NCBI RefSeq assembly: GCF_015223195.1
Contig: NZ_JADFUA010000006.1
Location: forward strand, 124,001-188,000
Length of the DNA stretch: 64,000 bases
Direction of reading: 5' to 3'
Source of the DNA: Chitinilyticum piscinae
GTDB taxonomy: Bacteria; Pseudomonadota; Gammaproteobacteria; Burkholderiales; Chitinibacteraceae
The position numbers and the translations under genes were made by a program. The notes under the pieces were generated by a model. That model saw only the letters and a list, made by a program, of their open reading frames with translations. It had not been told where the DNA came from and searched no databases. Position 1 is the stretch's first letter. The number at the start of each line of letters is the position of its first letter. Shown here in pieces: positions 40,420 through 48,990 of this stretch.

Positions 40420-42126
40420 TTAGCCCCTCAGCATGGTTTGCAGTGAGTGCGACGGTGATTGCGCTCGGCGCGACAGCGCGTCGAGCTCGGCTTTGGTGAT
40501 CGAGCTTGATTGCCCGGTCTGCAGATCGACCACCGCCACCCGGTCGGTGCACGAGAAACAGGGGTCGATACTGCCCATGATGATGGGGAAGTCGCCGAAT
40601 TGTTCGTCGAGCAGCATCAGCGGTACGGCCTGCAGATTGGGGAAGGTCGGGGCCCGTACGCGCCAGCGTTCGGGGCGATTGTCTTCGCCGGTGATCACGT
40701 AGTGCACCGATTCGCCGCGCGGCGCTTCGACGACCGTAATGGCATGGCGCTGCGCCGGAATCTTGTCCTTCATTTCCACAAAGAATTCGCCGCCGGGCAT
40801 CTTGTCCAGACACTGGCGCACGATCTTGATGGCTTCGAAGGTTTCCACCACGCGGATGACCAGTGTCGCCCACACATCGCAGCTATCGAGCACCGGTACT
40901 TCGAATTTCATTTCGTCATATGCGGCATAGGGGTGATCACGCCGCGCGTCGATATCCACGCCGCGCGCCCGGGCTACCGGCCCCACCAGGCTCCAGTCCA
41001 GCGCCTGTTGTTTGGTGATGGTGCCCACACCCTTGGTGCGCTTGTGGATCGAAGTGTCTTTCTCGATCGCACGGTGGATGATGGTCAGGTCATCCTCGAT
41101 GTTTTTCATCACGCGGCGGATGTCGTCGGCGATTTCCGGCGTGATGTCGCGGCGCACGCCGCCGACCAGAATCATGCCGTAGGTCTTGCGGTTGCCGGTC
41201 AGGCGCTCGCACAGCCACATGATCTGTTCGCGCACGCGCCAGGCCTGCATGAACACGGTGTCGAAGCCGATCAGGTGGCCGGCTACGCCGAGCCACAAGA
41301 GATTCGAGTGGATGCGCTCGAATTCCAGCATCATGGTGCGGATGAATTCGGCCCGGCGCGGGATGACCAGCCCGGCGGCTGATTCCACCGCCTGCGAAAA
41401 TGCGGTGGCATGCACCGAGCCGCAGATGCCGCAGATGCGCTCGGCAATGAAGGGCACTTCGTTGTAGCTGATCTGCGTGGTGCAGAGCTTTTCAATCCCG
41501 CGGTGGGTCATGAAGCCGCGATAGTCGCAGCCCTTGATCGTTTCACCGTCGACATACACGGCAAAGTGCTCGGGCTCGTGCAGGCTGGGGTGAAAGGGGC
41601 CCACGGGGACGATCTTGGTTCCAGGCGGTGCTTCGTCAAGCTCGTAGGCGACATCCTCGGCGCCCTTGGGGACGAAGTTGTGCGGCACATCCTTTCTGAG
41701 CGGGTAGATGCCGTCCGGCCAGTCGTCCGCCAGCACCAGTTTTTTCGGTTTCGGATGGCCGGCAAAGCGCAGGCCCAGCAGATCGGTGACTTCGCGCTCG
41801 GACCAGCCGGCCGAGGGCAGATCGGGGGTGATCGATTCGATCACCGGGTCGCCCACCGGTGCGCTGGTGCGGCAGCAGACAAACTGGTCGCTGTCGTCCA
41901 GCGCGAAAGTGTGGATCATGCCCAGCGTGCCGTCACGCTCGATGTTGTCGTAGCCGACGCTGCACAGATAGCGCGCACCTGCCGTGGTGATGATTTTGCT
42001 GGCTTCGCGGATTCCGGCGCGCTTCACGTCGATGAAGATCGTGCGCGGGTCGGTTTTCTCGACACACACCACATCGTCACGCAGGTGGGCGATCAGTTTG
42101 GCTTCGAGTTCTTTTCGTTTTGACAT
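40420..42126 (-). CDS. Group 4 [NiFe]-hydrogenase catalytic subunit, HycE-like (NuoC-NuoD fusion)
   Basis: A 568-residue catalytic subunit that reduces protons or oxidises H2. Residues 1-170 resemble NuoC; the rest is NuoD/hydrogenase-like. All four nickel ligands are present: Cys232 and Cys235 in ERICGICGSVH, and Cys523 and Cys526 in DPCFSCTDR. A 39-residue tail follows Arg529 and would be removed by the HycI-like protease encoded in the same operon, as E. coli HycE is cleaved after the corresponding Arg. This makes it a true hydrogenase, not a complex I subunit. ATG 42126 was chosen (MSKRKELEAK). Confidence 0.96.
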   Translation of the reverse strand: MSKRKELEAKLIAHLRDDVVCVEKTDPRTIFIDVKRAGIREASKIITTAGARYLCSVGYDNIERDGTLGMIHTFALDDSDQFVCCRTSAPVGDPVIESITPDLPSAGWSEREVTDLLGLRFAGHPKPKKLVLADDWPDGIYPLRKDVPHNFVPKGAEDVAYELDEAPPGTKIVPVGPFHPSLHEPEHFAVYVDGETIKGCDYRGFMTHRGIEKLCTTQISYNEVPFIAERICGICGSVHATAFSQAVESAAGLVIPRRAEFIRTMMLEFERIHSNLLWLGVAGHLIGFDTVFMQAWRVREQIMWLCERLTGNRKTYGMILVGGVRRDITPEIADDIRRVMKNIEDDLTIIHRAIEKDTSIHKRTKGVGTITKQQALDWSLVGPVARARGVDIDARRDHPYAAYDEMKFEVPVLDSCDVWATLVIRVVETFEAIKIVRQCLDKMPGGEFFVEMKDKIPAQRHAITVVEAPRGESVHYVITGEDNRPERWRVRAPTFPNLQAVPLMLLDEQFGDFPIIMGSIDPCFSCTDRVAVVDLQTGQSSSITKAELDALSRRAQSPSHSLQTMLRG

Positions 42127-42140
42127 CACCTTGCTCCCAA

Positions 42141-44003
42141 TCAAGCGCGCACGTTGCCGCCGGTCCACTTCATGAATTTCTTGAATGCATCAAAGATGTG
42201 GCTGCTCAGATAGCGGTTGGCGTTGTTCAGCGTCTGGTAGCCGCACAGCCAGACCGGCGCACTGCGCTCTTCGGCGCCACCGGCGCGGCGCAGCCACAGC
42301 GCGACGAGTCCTGCCACAAGCAGCATGGCCACCATCACCAGCGGCAGCGAGAAGGCCACAGGTGTCCCGGCACTGCCCAGGAAACGGATGCCGGAATAGC
42401 TCTGTGCCAGCGTGTCGAAGACGGCGGGCGTGCCCAGTGCCTGCGAGAGGGTTCCTTCCGATGTCGCCAGCACGCGGCCGAACAGGGCCACGAACAGCCA
42501 GGGGAAGAAGCCCTGCAGCAGGCAGACCGCAGCAAGAATGGCCTTGGGCGCGAGCATGGCCTTGCTGACTTCATGCACATTGTTCTTTTCATTCCACTCC
42601 ACGCCGACCGAGGTAAAGGTCATGCCGTAGAGCTTCACGTAGGTGGCGAGCGTCATCGCACTGGTGACCAGCGCAACCACGCCGAAGATCACGAAGATGC
42701 CGGCTGCCTTGCCCGACAGCAGGGTGGAGGCAACGATGGCCCACTTGCTGGTAAAGCCCGAGAAGGCGGGAACGCCCGATACCGCAATCGCGGCGATGCC
42801 GGCGATGATGGCGGTGACCGGCATCAGTGCGAACAGACCGCCGAGTTTGTCCAGATCCTTGGTGCCGGTGGTGTACTGCACGCTGCCCACGCAGAGGAAC
42901 AGCAGACTCTTGAAGATGGCGTGATTGAGCACATGCAGGAAGGCACCGAGGATGGCCAGCAGCGCCAGCGTATGCAGCGCGGCATCGGGGCCGAGGTAGA
43001 AGCGCGCCGCGCCAATCGCCAGAATGATGTAGCCGATCTGGCCGATCGAGCTGTAGGCATTCAGGCGCTTCGCATCGACCTGTTTCAGCGATTGGGAGGT
43101 GCCGATGAACAGTGTGACCACACCGATCAGTGCCACGGCCAGCCCCCAGTACTGCAGCTCGCGGGCCGGCATGCTCTCCGGGGTCATCCAGAACAGCGTG
43201 CGGATCATGCCGTAGATGCCGGTTTTGAGCATCACGCCCGAGAGCAGTGCGCTGATCGGCGAGGGGGCCACCGAGTGGGCATCGGGCAGCCAGAGCTGGC
43301 CCAGCGGGAACATGCCGGCCTTCATGCCAAAGCCCAGCAGCACGAGCGCCAGCATCAGCGTACGCAGGCCGGTATCCAGCATCCCGAGCTGATCGGCAAT
43401 CTGGTGCAGCGGCGTACCCCAGCCGCAGCCCGGAATCATCAGCCCGGCAGCAAGTACCGCTGCCCAGGCCAGTTCCATCAGGATCAGGTATTTGTTGGCG
43501 CTTCTGACGATGACCGGGTCCTTGTGGTCGAAGCGGATCAGGAAGAAGGACGCGAGCGTCATCATCTGCCAGGCAATCGTGAAGCCGGTGCTGAGGTCAT
43601 CGACCGTGACCAGTGCGATCATGCCGGCGATGAAGACGGGGTAGCAGAAATGGAAGCTGCGCAGGCTGTAATGGCGGTAATGATCCATCTCCATGTAGCC
43701 GATGCAGTAAAACGCGGTCACGGCCGCGACCAGCGAAATCAGGACGATGAACACTGCGGAAAAGCCGTCGATCAGCAGCGGGATGGCGAGCCCGCCCAGG
43801 TGCAGATCAAAGCTTGCCGGTGCACTGTTGCCGTTGAGTACCTGGATGGCCAGGCCGCTAAACACGAGGCCGGCGGCCAGGGTGGCGAGAAAATTGAGCG
43901 CGCCGGCCCACTGGCGCTTGCCGGAAAGCCAGGGGGTGATGACGGCGCAGCCGAGCAGTAGCCCGATTCCGGTCTGCAGGCTCTGGTAAATTGACTGATC
44001 CAT
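42141..44003 (-). CDS. Ion-translocating antiporter-like subunit, HyfB/HycC/NuoL-like
   Basis: A 620-residue membrane protein with about 14-16 helices. Lysines of the proton channel are visible in LLGFGMKAGMFPLGQLWLPD, SGVMLKTGIYGM and LNHAIFKSLLFLC, and the helix break PAFSGFTSKW is conserved. It is the only antiporter-type subunit in the operon, so the complex is of the small formate-hydrogenlyase-1 type in its membrane arm rather than Hyf- or Mrp-like. It abuts the protease gene (44004) and precedes the catalytic subunit by 14 bases. Confidence 0.92.
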   Translation of the reverse strand: MDQSIYQSLQTGIGLLLGCAVITPWLSGKRQWAGALNFLATLAAGLVFSGLAIQVLNGNSAPASFDLHLGGLAIPLLIDGFSAVFIVLISLVAAVTAFYCIGYMEMDHYRHYSLRSFHFCYPVFIAGMIALVTVDDLSTGFTIAWQMMTLASFFLIRFDHKDPVIVRSANKYLILMELAWAAVLAAGLMIPGCGWGTPLHQIADQLGMLDTGLRTLMLALVLLGFGMKAGMFPLGQLWLPDAHSVAPSPISALLSGVMLKTGIYGMIRTLFWMTPESMPARELQYWGLAVALIGVVTLFIGTSQSLKQVDAKRLNAYSSIGQIGYIILAIGAARFYLGPDAALHTLALLAILGAFLHVLNHAIFKSLLFLCVGSVQYTTGTKDLDKLGGLFALMPVTAIIAGIAAIAVSGVPAFSGFTSKWAIVASTLLSGKAAGIFVIFGVVALVTSAMTLATYVKLYGMTFTSVGVEWNEKNNVHEVSKAMLAPKAILAAVCLLQGFFPWLFVALFGRVLATSEGTLSQALGTPAVFDTLAQSYSGIRFLGSAGTPVAFSLPLVMVAMLLVAGLVALWLRRAGGAEERSAPVWLCGYQTLNNANRYLSSHIFDAFKKFMKWTGGNVRA

Positions 44004-44519
44004 TTAGTGACTCCTTCCTGCGTGTCCCGCCAGCAATGCGATGACCATCTCGGCGCTGTCCTGGATGTCCGGGCTCATCTGCATGCCAAAATCGATGTTT
44101 TCTGCGGCAATGCCCAGCAGATACACCTGCTTGCCGTGCTGTTCCAGAATGCTGCTCGCCATCGACAGCGCCAGTTTGTGGGTGCTTTGACCAAGAAAGA
44201 CCCCGCTGCCTGTTTCGAGCTCGGTCAGCCGGCCCAGTACCAGCGACCCCGCCGGCTGCCCGCTGCCCTGCACGGCATCGACGACCAGAATGTGCTCGAC
44301 CGGGCTCTCGGCCAGCCGGAACACGTAGTTCTCGATGACGTCCTCGGCATTGAGCACCTGATGCGGTGTGCCGTCAGCGAGGCAGGCTTCCAGCTGGTCG
44401 GCGATGTAGCAGCCCACGGCATCGTCGCTGCGCAGGGTATTGCCGATGCCGACGATGCCGGTTGGCCGCGTGAAAATGTGCGAGAGACCGGCCGAAAAGC
44501 TTGAATCTGTTCGGCTCAT
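44004..44519 (-). CDS. Hydrogenase maturation protease, HycI-like
   Basis: A 171-residue endopeptidase that removes the C-terminal tail of the large subunit after nickel insertion. The fold is marked by VGIGNTLRSDDAVG (first nickel-sensing acidic residue), ILVVDAVQGSGQPAG and GQSTHKLALS with the conserved His. Its start overlaps the stop of the HydG-like gene by four bases and it abuts the antiporter gene. The cognate substrate is the HycE-like protein two genes downstream. Confidence 0.9.
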   Translation of the reverse strand: MSRTDSSFSAGLSHIFTRPTGIVGIGNTLRSDDAVGCYIADQLEACLADGTPHQVLNAEDVIENYVFRLAESPVEHILVVDAVQGSGQPAGSLVLGRLTELETGSGVFLGQSTHKLALSMASSILEQHGKQVYLLGIAAENIDFGMQMSPDIQDSAEMVIALLAGHAGRSH

Positions 44520-45394
44520 ATCTGCTCGCCCAGTGTCTTGATCTGGCGGTAGGTGTAGACCGGCCCGTCGGTACAGACGAGCGTACGGCCTACCGCGCAA
44601 TGCTGGCATTTGCCGATGCCGCATTTCATCTGGCGTTCCAGCGTCGAGATGATCGCGTCCTCGCTCATGCCGCGCTTGAGGAACTCACCGATCACGCTGT
44701 TGAACATCACCGGTGGGCCGCAGACAAAGGCCACGCTGTTGTCCACCGGCACATTCGCCTTTTCGATCAGCTGGTTCACGTAGCCCACTTCGCCCGTCCA
44801 GCCTTCCTCGGGACGATCGATGGTGATGAAGGTCTCGAAGCCGGCGTTTTGCTGCCATTCGCGGATGTCCGGCTGGTACATCAGGTCCTTGCTGCTGCGC
44901 GCGCCGTACAAGAGGATGATGCGGCCGAAATCCTCGCGGTGCTGCAGTGCATGCACGATGGAGCTGCGCAGCGGAATCAGGCCGATGCCGCCGGCCACGT
45001 AGATGATGTTCTTGCCCTTGATCTCGTCAAACGGAAAACCGTTGCCGAACGGGCCGCGCACGCCCAGCTTGTCACCGGGCTTCAGCGCATGCAGGGCGTG
45101 CGTCACTTTGCCCACCGCGCGCACCGAGATGTGGAAGCGATCGTTTTCCGGGCTGGGTGGCAGCGACACGGCAAATTCACCGGCACCGAACACGGTGCAC
45201 ATGATGAACTGGCCCGATTTGATGCGGAACTCGCGCTCGACATCCTTGTTGGGAAAGGACAGGTAAAAGGTTTTGACCTCGGGGATCTCGTCGCGGATCT
45301 CGTCGATGTTCACCACTTCGGGGAAGGTCACAATCGGGCACAGGCCGGTGGTCTTGCAGTTGCCGTGCTCGTGATTGCCGTGACAGTTGGACAT
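44516..45394 (-). CDS. FAD/NAD(P)-binding reductase subunit, HydG/sulfhydrogenase-gamma-like
   Basis: A 292-residue flavoprotein of the ferredoxin-NADP reductase superfamily. An FAD domain (residues 40-130, with FHISVRAVGKVTHAL and LGVRGPFGNGFP) is followed by a nucleotide domain (YVAGGIGLIPLRS, LLYGARSSKDLMY, VCGPPVMF) and a C-terminal [2Fe-2S] motif CGIGKCQHCAVGRTLVC. This matches the gamma subunits of archaeal sulfhydrogenase and AsrB, which exchange electrons with NAD(P)H. The start at 45394 overlaps the HydB-like stop (TGATG). NADH versus NADPH preference cannot be read by eye. Confidence 0.92.
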   Translation of the reverse strand: MSNCHGNHEHGNCKTTGLCPIVTFPEVVNIDEIRDEIPEVKTFYLSFPNKDVEREFRIKSGQFIMCTVFGAGEFAVSLPPSPENDRFHISVRAVGKVTHALHALKPGDKLGVRGPFGNGFPFDEIKGKNIIYVAGGIGLIPLRSSIVHALQHREDFGRIILLYGARSSKDLMYQPDIREWQQNAGFETFITIDRPEEGWTGEVGYVNQLIEKANVPVDNSVAFVCGPPVMFNSVIGEFLKRGMSEDAIISTLERQMKCGIGKCQHCAVGRTLVCTDGPVYTYRQIKTLGEQI

Positions 45395-46470
45395 CAGTTT
45401 TGCCCTCCGGTGATTTCTCTGCGGATGTACTGCACGACATTGGGCAGCCCGATGTCGCCCGGGCAAACCCACTGGCAGCGGCCACAGCCGACACAGCCGG
45501 GGCGCAGGTATTTTTTCGATTGCGGGTAGGAGAGCTTGCAGAAGAAGCGCTTGTTGCGGCGGTCTTCCACCGGCTGGCGCGGGTTGTGGTCGCCGGCCAT
45601 GCGGGCATAGCCCTCGAAGGAACAGGAATCACGCATGCGCAAGCGTTCGCATTCGCCGCACGGGGTCTGCGTGTCCTCGATGTTGAAGCAACTGCAGGTC
45701 GGGCAGACAAAGGAGCACGCGCCGCATTCGAAGCACTGGTCGCCAATGTATTCCCAGGTTTCCTGTTTCACGAAACCGGTGGTGATGCGGTTCATCACCT
45801 TGGCCACCCAGGCCTTGTTGTCGGTCGCCATTTCGGGGAAGAGGTCGATGCTGCGATCGACCACCGCCTTGAATTCCTTGGCATGCAGTGGCGTCGCGAC
45901 CTGCCACTGATGGGCGTCGGCAATCGCCTGACCCTTCTCGCTGCCCACGCGCAGCAGATAGCCGTCCTGCAATTTGGTCAGGTCGAGATCGAAGCCTTCA
46001 TCGGCGTCCGGGCCGGAGTGCGTGCACACGCAGAAGCACTGCGGGAAGGGATGCAGACAGGTGTTGCTGATCAGCAGGCACTGGCGGCGATGCGTGAGGT
46101 ACACGTCGTCGACGAACTCCTGGCCGAGGAAAAAGCGGTCGAGGACCAGAATGCCCGAGAGATCACAGGGGCGCAGGCCGAACAGCGCCTTGGGGCGTTC
46201 GAAATACTGCTTGCTCATCGCGACGCTCTGGTTCTCGGCGTCGTACTTGTATTTGAGGATGCGCTCCATCTGCGGGAAGAGGATTTCCTTCACCGGCATC
46301 GACGGAATCGGCGCCTCCAGATCCAGCGCGGCGGGCGTCGCCAGCTGGTCGAAAAACACCTGTTTGGTCTGCGGCTCGACCTGCGGGCCGTACACGTCGT
46401 AGCTGGCCTGCAGCTCGGTGACCAGCGCGCTGATTTCGCCGGAGGACAGGATGTACATGGACATGCTCAT
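45394..46470 (-). CDS. Iron-sulfur subunit, HydB/AsrA/sulfhydrogenase-beta-like
   Basis: A 358-residue [4Fe-4S] protein that links the flavin subunit to the rest of the complex. The N-terminal half resembles the AsrA/HydB family (FGLRPCDLSGILVLDRFFLG, YLTHRRQCLLISNTC). Two cluster motifs follow: CFECGACSFVCPTCSCF (about residue 244) and CVGCGRCQWVCPGDIG (about 326). HydB-HydG pairs form NAD(P)H modules in group 3b hydrogenases and sulfite reductases; their presence beside a group 4 enzyme is unusual. The gene follows the formate-dehydrogenase-like gene after 12 bases. Confidence 0.92.
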   Translation of the reverse strand: MSMSMYILSSGEISALVTELQASYDVYGPQVEPQTKQVFFDQLATPAALDLEAPIPSMPVKEILFPQMERILKYKYDAENQSVAMSKQYFERPKALFGLRPCDLSGILVLDRFFLGQEFVDDVYLTHRRQCLLISNTCLHPFPQCFCVCTHSGPDADEGFDLDLTKLQDGYLLRVGSEKGQAIADAHQWQVATPLHAKEFKAVVDRSIDLFPEMATDNKAWVAKVMNRITTGFVKQETWEYIGDQCFECGACSFVCPTCSCFNIEDTQTPCGECERLRMRDSCSFEGYARMAGDHNPRQPVEDRRNKRFFCKLSYPQSKKYLRPGCVGCGRCQWVCPGDIGLPNVVQYIRREITGGQN

Positions 46471-46482
46471 TCTTCCTGCTCC

Positions 46483-48393
46483 TTATTCCTGGATCTGGAT
46501 GGGAATCACGCTTTCCTCGCCGGCTGCGTAGGCGTTTTCATACGGCAGCAGGAAGTCGGAAATCATGTTCTTGATGAAGTACGGGATGTAGGCGGTGCCG
46601 TCCTGCACATCCGGGGAGATCTTCACGGCGATTTTCATGTGCGTGCCGATGCTGGAGCGCACATTGACCAGCCACTTGTCCCTGACTTTCAGGCGGGTGG
46701 CATCATCGGGCGAAATCTCGATATAGCCCTGCGGGTAAAGCCACAGCGTCTGGTCGTACTCGCGGCGCGGCACGATGGTTTTGCGCATCAGGTTGTTCTG
46801 GTGCCAGTAGTGCTGGGCCTTGCCAATCATCAGCGCGAAGGGGAATTCCGGCGTGGTGGGGGATTCCCAGTACTCGATGTTGATTGCGTTGAACTTGCGC
46901 CGCCCGCAGCCGGCAAACCCTTTCGGATTCCAGTGCTGGCCAAAACCCTTGCTCAACAGCTCGTGGCTCAGGTCGCCATACCCACGGGTATGTGCTGCAA
47001 TGTCTTTGAATACCTGGGTTGCACTGTGATACCCCCAGTGTTGCCCCGAGGTGTTGGCAATGCGCTCAAAGAGGCTCCAGCCCGGCAGGACATGATGGCG
47101 GCTGTCGACATTCTTGTGGGTGATCTGCACGCGCTTGTCCGACGCGGTGTAGGTGCCGTCGGTTTCGTTGTACGCCGGCAGCGGGAACACCACATCGGCC
47201 AGCTCCATGAAGGCGCTCTTGTAAGCACAGGCGTACACGACAAAATCCAGTGCCGCGATGCGTTCCTTGTCGCGGATGATGCCGTCGTCGTGGTCGATCA
47301 CGAACAGCGCGCGAATGCGCGAATCAGGCGTTGCCAGGGCCTTGAACACGCTGTTGCCCAGCTCGCCCGACATGCCCATGTCGAAGCTGCCCTGCAGATT
47401 GCTGATGCCGGCCACCGGAATCACGGCCGAGTGCGGGTGATCCATGCGGTCGGACAGCAGCGCCAGATTGGTAATGGCGTCGATGGTTGGTCTGTCCAGC
47501 CCGGAAATCCCGCTGGAGAACAGGATGACAATCGATCTGGCCTGCTCGAGGTGATGCGCTTCCTCCTCGATTTCCTCGTAGCGGATGCCGCTGGCACGCT
47601 CCAGGGCCACCGAGGAAATGCTGCGCAGCGCGGCCGCGTAGTCGGCATAGCCCGGCAGCTGGTCGATATTGGCGCGCCGGTCATGGTTGACCGTGCGAAT
47701 TGCCATCAGAGCCTTGCCCAGCGCATTCACCAGCAAACCCAGCGTTCCGGGTTTTTCCTGGAAGTGCTTGGTGGACAGCTTGGCGATCTGGGTGCGTGAA
47801 CTCGATAGGGTGACCACACGGGCGCCACGGCGCTGGGCAGCGTGGATATTGCCGCCGATCACCGGGTTCTGGCGGGTGATGTCGGTGCCGACGACCAGAA
47901 TGTAATCGGCGTGGTCAATGGCGGTCAGGCTGCCGTGCGCGCCGGGGTAGCCAAATGCATGTTCCAGCGCAGCCATGCTCTTGCGGTGGCCGGCTTCGGC
48001 GCCGATGCCGCGCAGCGTGCTCTTGAAGACGTCGCGGGTCAGACGCGCCAGCGTGAAGCTGTCTTCATTGGATGAGCGCGCCGACGCCAGCACGCCGATC
48101 TCGCCTGCGGCACCGTCAAAGCCCTGCATGCGAGCGGCGACCAAAGCGATGGCCTCGTCATAACTGGCCTCGCGCAACTCGCCGTTCTCGCGGATTAGCG
48201 GTGTGGTGATGCGCTCGTTGGTGCTGAGCAGCTCATTGGAATGCCAGCCGCGGATGCACAGCTTGCCCTTGCTGACGGGGTGCGCGATCAGCGGCGAGAC
48301 ACCGTAGACCTTGTGCCCGTCGGTCTTGAGGAACTGTCCGCAACCCGTGCCGCAAAGATTGCACACGCACGGCTTATAGTTAACGAGATTCAT
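46483..48393 (-). CDS. Formate dehydrogenase-like molybdopterin protein lacking catalytic residues
   Basis: A 636-residue protein of the DMSO-reductase superfamily, first gene of the hydrogenase operon (ATG 48393 after CGGAGA). An N-terminal [4Fe-4S] site (Cys11, Cys14, Cys18, Cys46; CNLCGTGCG and LCIRGW) is followed by molybdopterin-binding domains (YILVVGTDITRQNPVIGG, RRGARVVTLSSSRTQIAKLS). Aligned to E. coli FdhF, the metal ligand Sec140 is Gly135 (AEAGHRKSM, His kept), and the formate-binding Arg333 is Ala328 (IPVAGISNLQGSFDMG). It therefore cannot work as a normal formate dehydrogenase and is more like NuoG of complex I, a pterin-fold scaffold with Fe-S clusters. Confidence 0.88.
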   Translation of the reverse strand: MNLVNYKPCVCNLCGTGCGQFLKTDGHKVYGVSPLIAHPVSKGKLCIRGWHSNELLSTNERITTPLIRENGELREASYDEAIALVAARMQGFDGAAGEIGVLASARSSNEDSFTLARLTRDVFKSTLRGIGAEAGHRKSMAALEHAFGYPGAHGSLTAIDHADYILVVGTDITRQNPVIGGNIHAAQRRGARVVTLSSSRTQIAKLSTKHFQEKPGTLGLLVNALGKALMAIRTVNHDRRANIDQLPGYADYAAALRSISSVALERASGIRYEEIEEEAHHLEQARSIVILFSSGISGLDRPTIDAITNLALLSDRMDHPHSAVIPVAGISNLQGSFDMGMSGELGNSVFKALATPDSRIRALFVIDHDDGIIRDKERIAALDFVVYACAYKSAFMELADVVFPLPAYNETDGTYTASDKRVQITHKNVDSRHHVLPGWSLFERIANTSGQHWGYHSATQVFKDIAAHTRGYGDLSHELLSKGFGQHWNPKGFAGCGRRKFNAINIEYWESPTTPEFPFALMIGKAQHYWHQNNLMRKTIVPRREYDQTLWLYPQGYIEISPDDATRLKVRDKWLVNVRSSIGTHMKIAVKISPDVQDGTAYIPYFIKNMISDFLLPYENAYAAGEESVIPIQIQE

Positions 48394-48440
48394 AAGTCTC
48401 CGGGCCTTTTGTTTTGCGCAGAGGCGTTGCTGGAAATAAA

Positions 48441-48720
48441 AAAAGGCGGACGATAAATCGCCGCCTTTTGGCTGTATCCGGTGAAATGGATGCGAATCAT
48501 TCCGGATTGATCGGCATTGGCGGTTTGCCGGCCGCTATTCAATCCGGAATCGATCTCATTTGTTTCGCTGGGGAAAACGGGAGGGCGCGTGCAAGCCGTA
48601 ACGGAGTACTCCGCCGGTATCCGTGATACCGGCTGGTTCAGGGGGCTTGCGGGCAGCCGCGAGGCTGCCTTCATGATGGCGTTGCGCAGGTACACCTCAT
48701 CCTCCACTGCGTGAATCAAA
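48441..48720 (-). promoter_or_regulatory. Structured leader with terminator before the hydrogenase operon (candidate attenuator)
   Basis: On the minus strand, just upstream of the operon, there is a series of stems: GGCAGCC-N4-GGCTGCC (48652-48669), GCCGGTATC-N3-GATACCGGC (48613-48633), the self-complementary CGGAGTACTCCG (48602-48613) and a 12-base inverted repeat ATTCCGGATTGA/TCAATCCGGAAT (48499-48510 and 48539-48550). They end in a terminator, AAAAGGCGG-N11-CCGCCTTTT (48441-48469), followed by eight T residues. No minus-strand gene lies upstream to need this terminator, so a regulated leader is plausible. The ligand, if any, is unknown. Confidence 0.55.
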
Positions 48721-48856
48721 CTTGCAAGGTATTGATTTGACAGCTTCTATCCGGACTGGGTACGGCCAGTTCTGCAGCAGGGGCAGTAGCCGGTTGCGTA
48801 CTCGTCCGGTGTTCTTGTGCAATTTCATGTTCCGCCCGGCATCGGGACAGATTGCC

Positions 48857-48908
48857 GATTGGCGAATTGCTATTTCGATCCAGTGTAACGATTCGCCTAT
48901 CGCCAATC
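48857..48908. promoter_or_regulatory. Inverted repeat upstream of the nickel transporter gene
   Basis: GATTGGCGAAT (48857-48867) is mirrored by ATTCGCC and CGCCAATC (48891-48908), about 85 bases before the nikMN start. It may be an operator or RNA stem. It does not match the NikR consensus GTATGA-N16-TCATAC. The rest of 48721-48990 shows no gene. Confidence 0.35.
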
Positions 48909-48990
48909 TTGCGCGATGTCAAATAGGTCAAAATGACTAGGTAGAAGAATAGAGGCACATCCCGCACGTGCTTTTTTTGGAGGCCTTCCA

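Noticed and set aside
45400-47799. A 799-codon open frame on the plus strand opposite the HydB-like and FDH-like genes
   Set aside because: It is the antisense of two well-identified genes with complete motifs; its translation is His/Gln/Arg-rich without any motif. Long antisense frames are expected at this GC content.
46483-48393. Selenocysteine codon and SECIS element in the formate-dehydrogenase-like gene
   Set aside because: There is no in-frame TGA at the catalytic position; the codon there encodes Gly (AEAGH), so the ligand is lost, not recoded.
48720-48990. NikR operator before the nickel transporter
   Set aside because: No GTATGA-N16-TCATAC-like sequence is present; only the unrelated inverted repeat at 48857-48908 was found.
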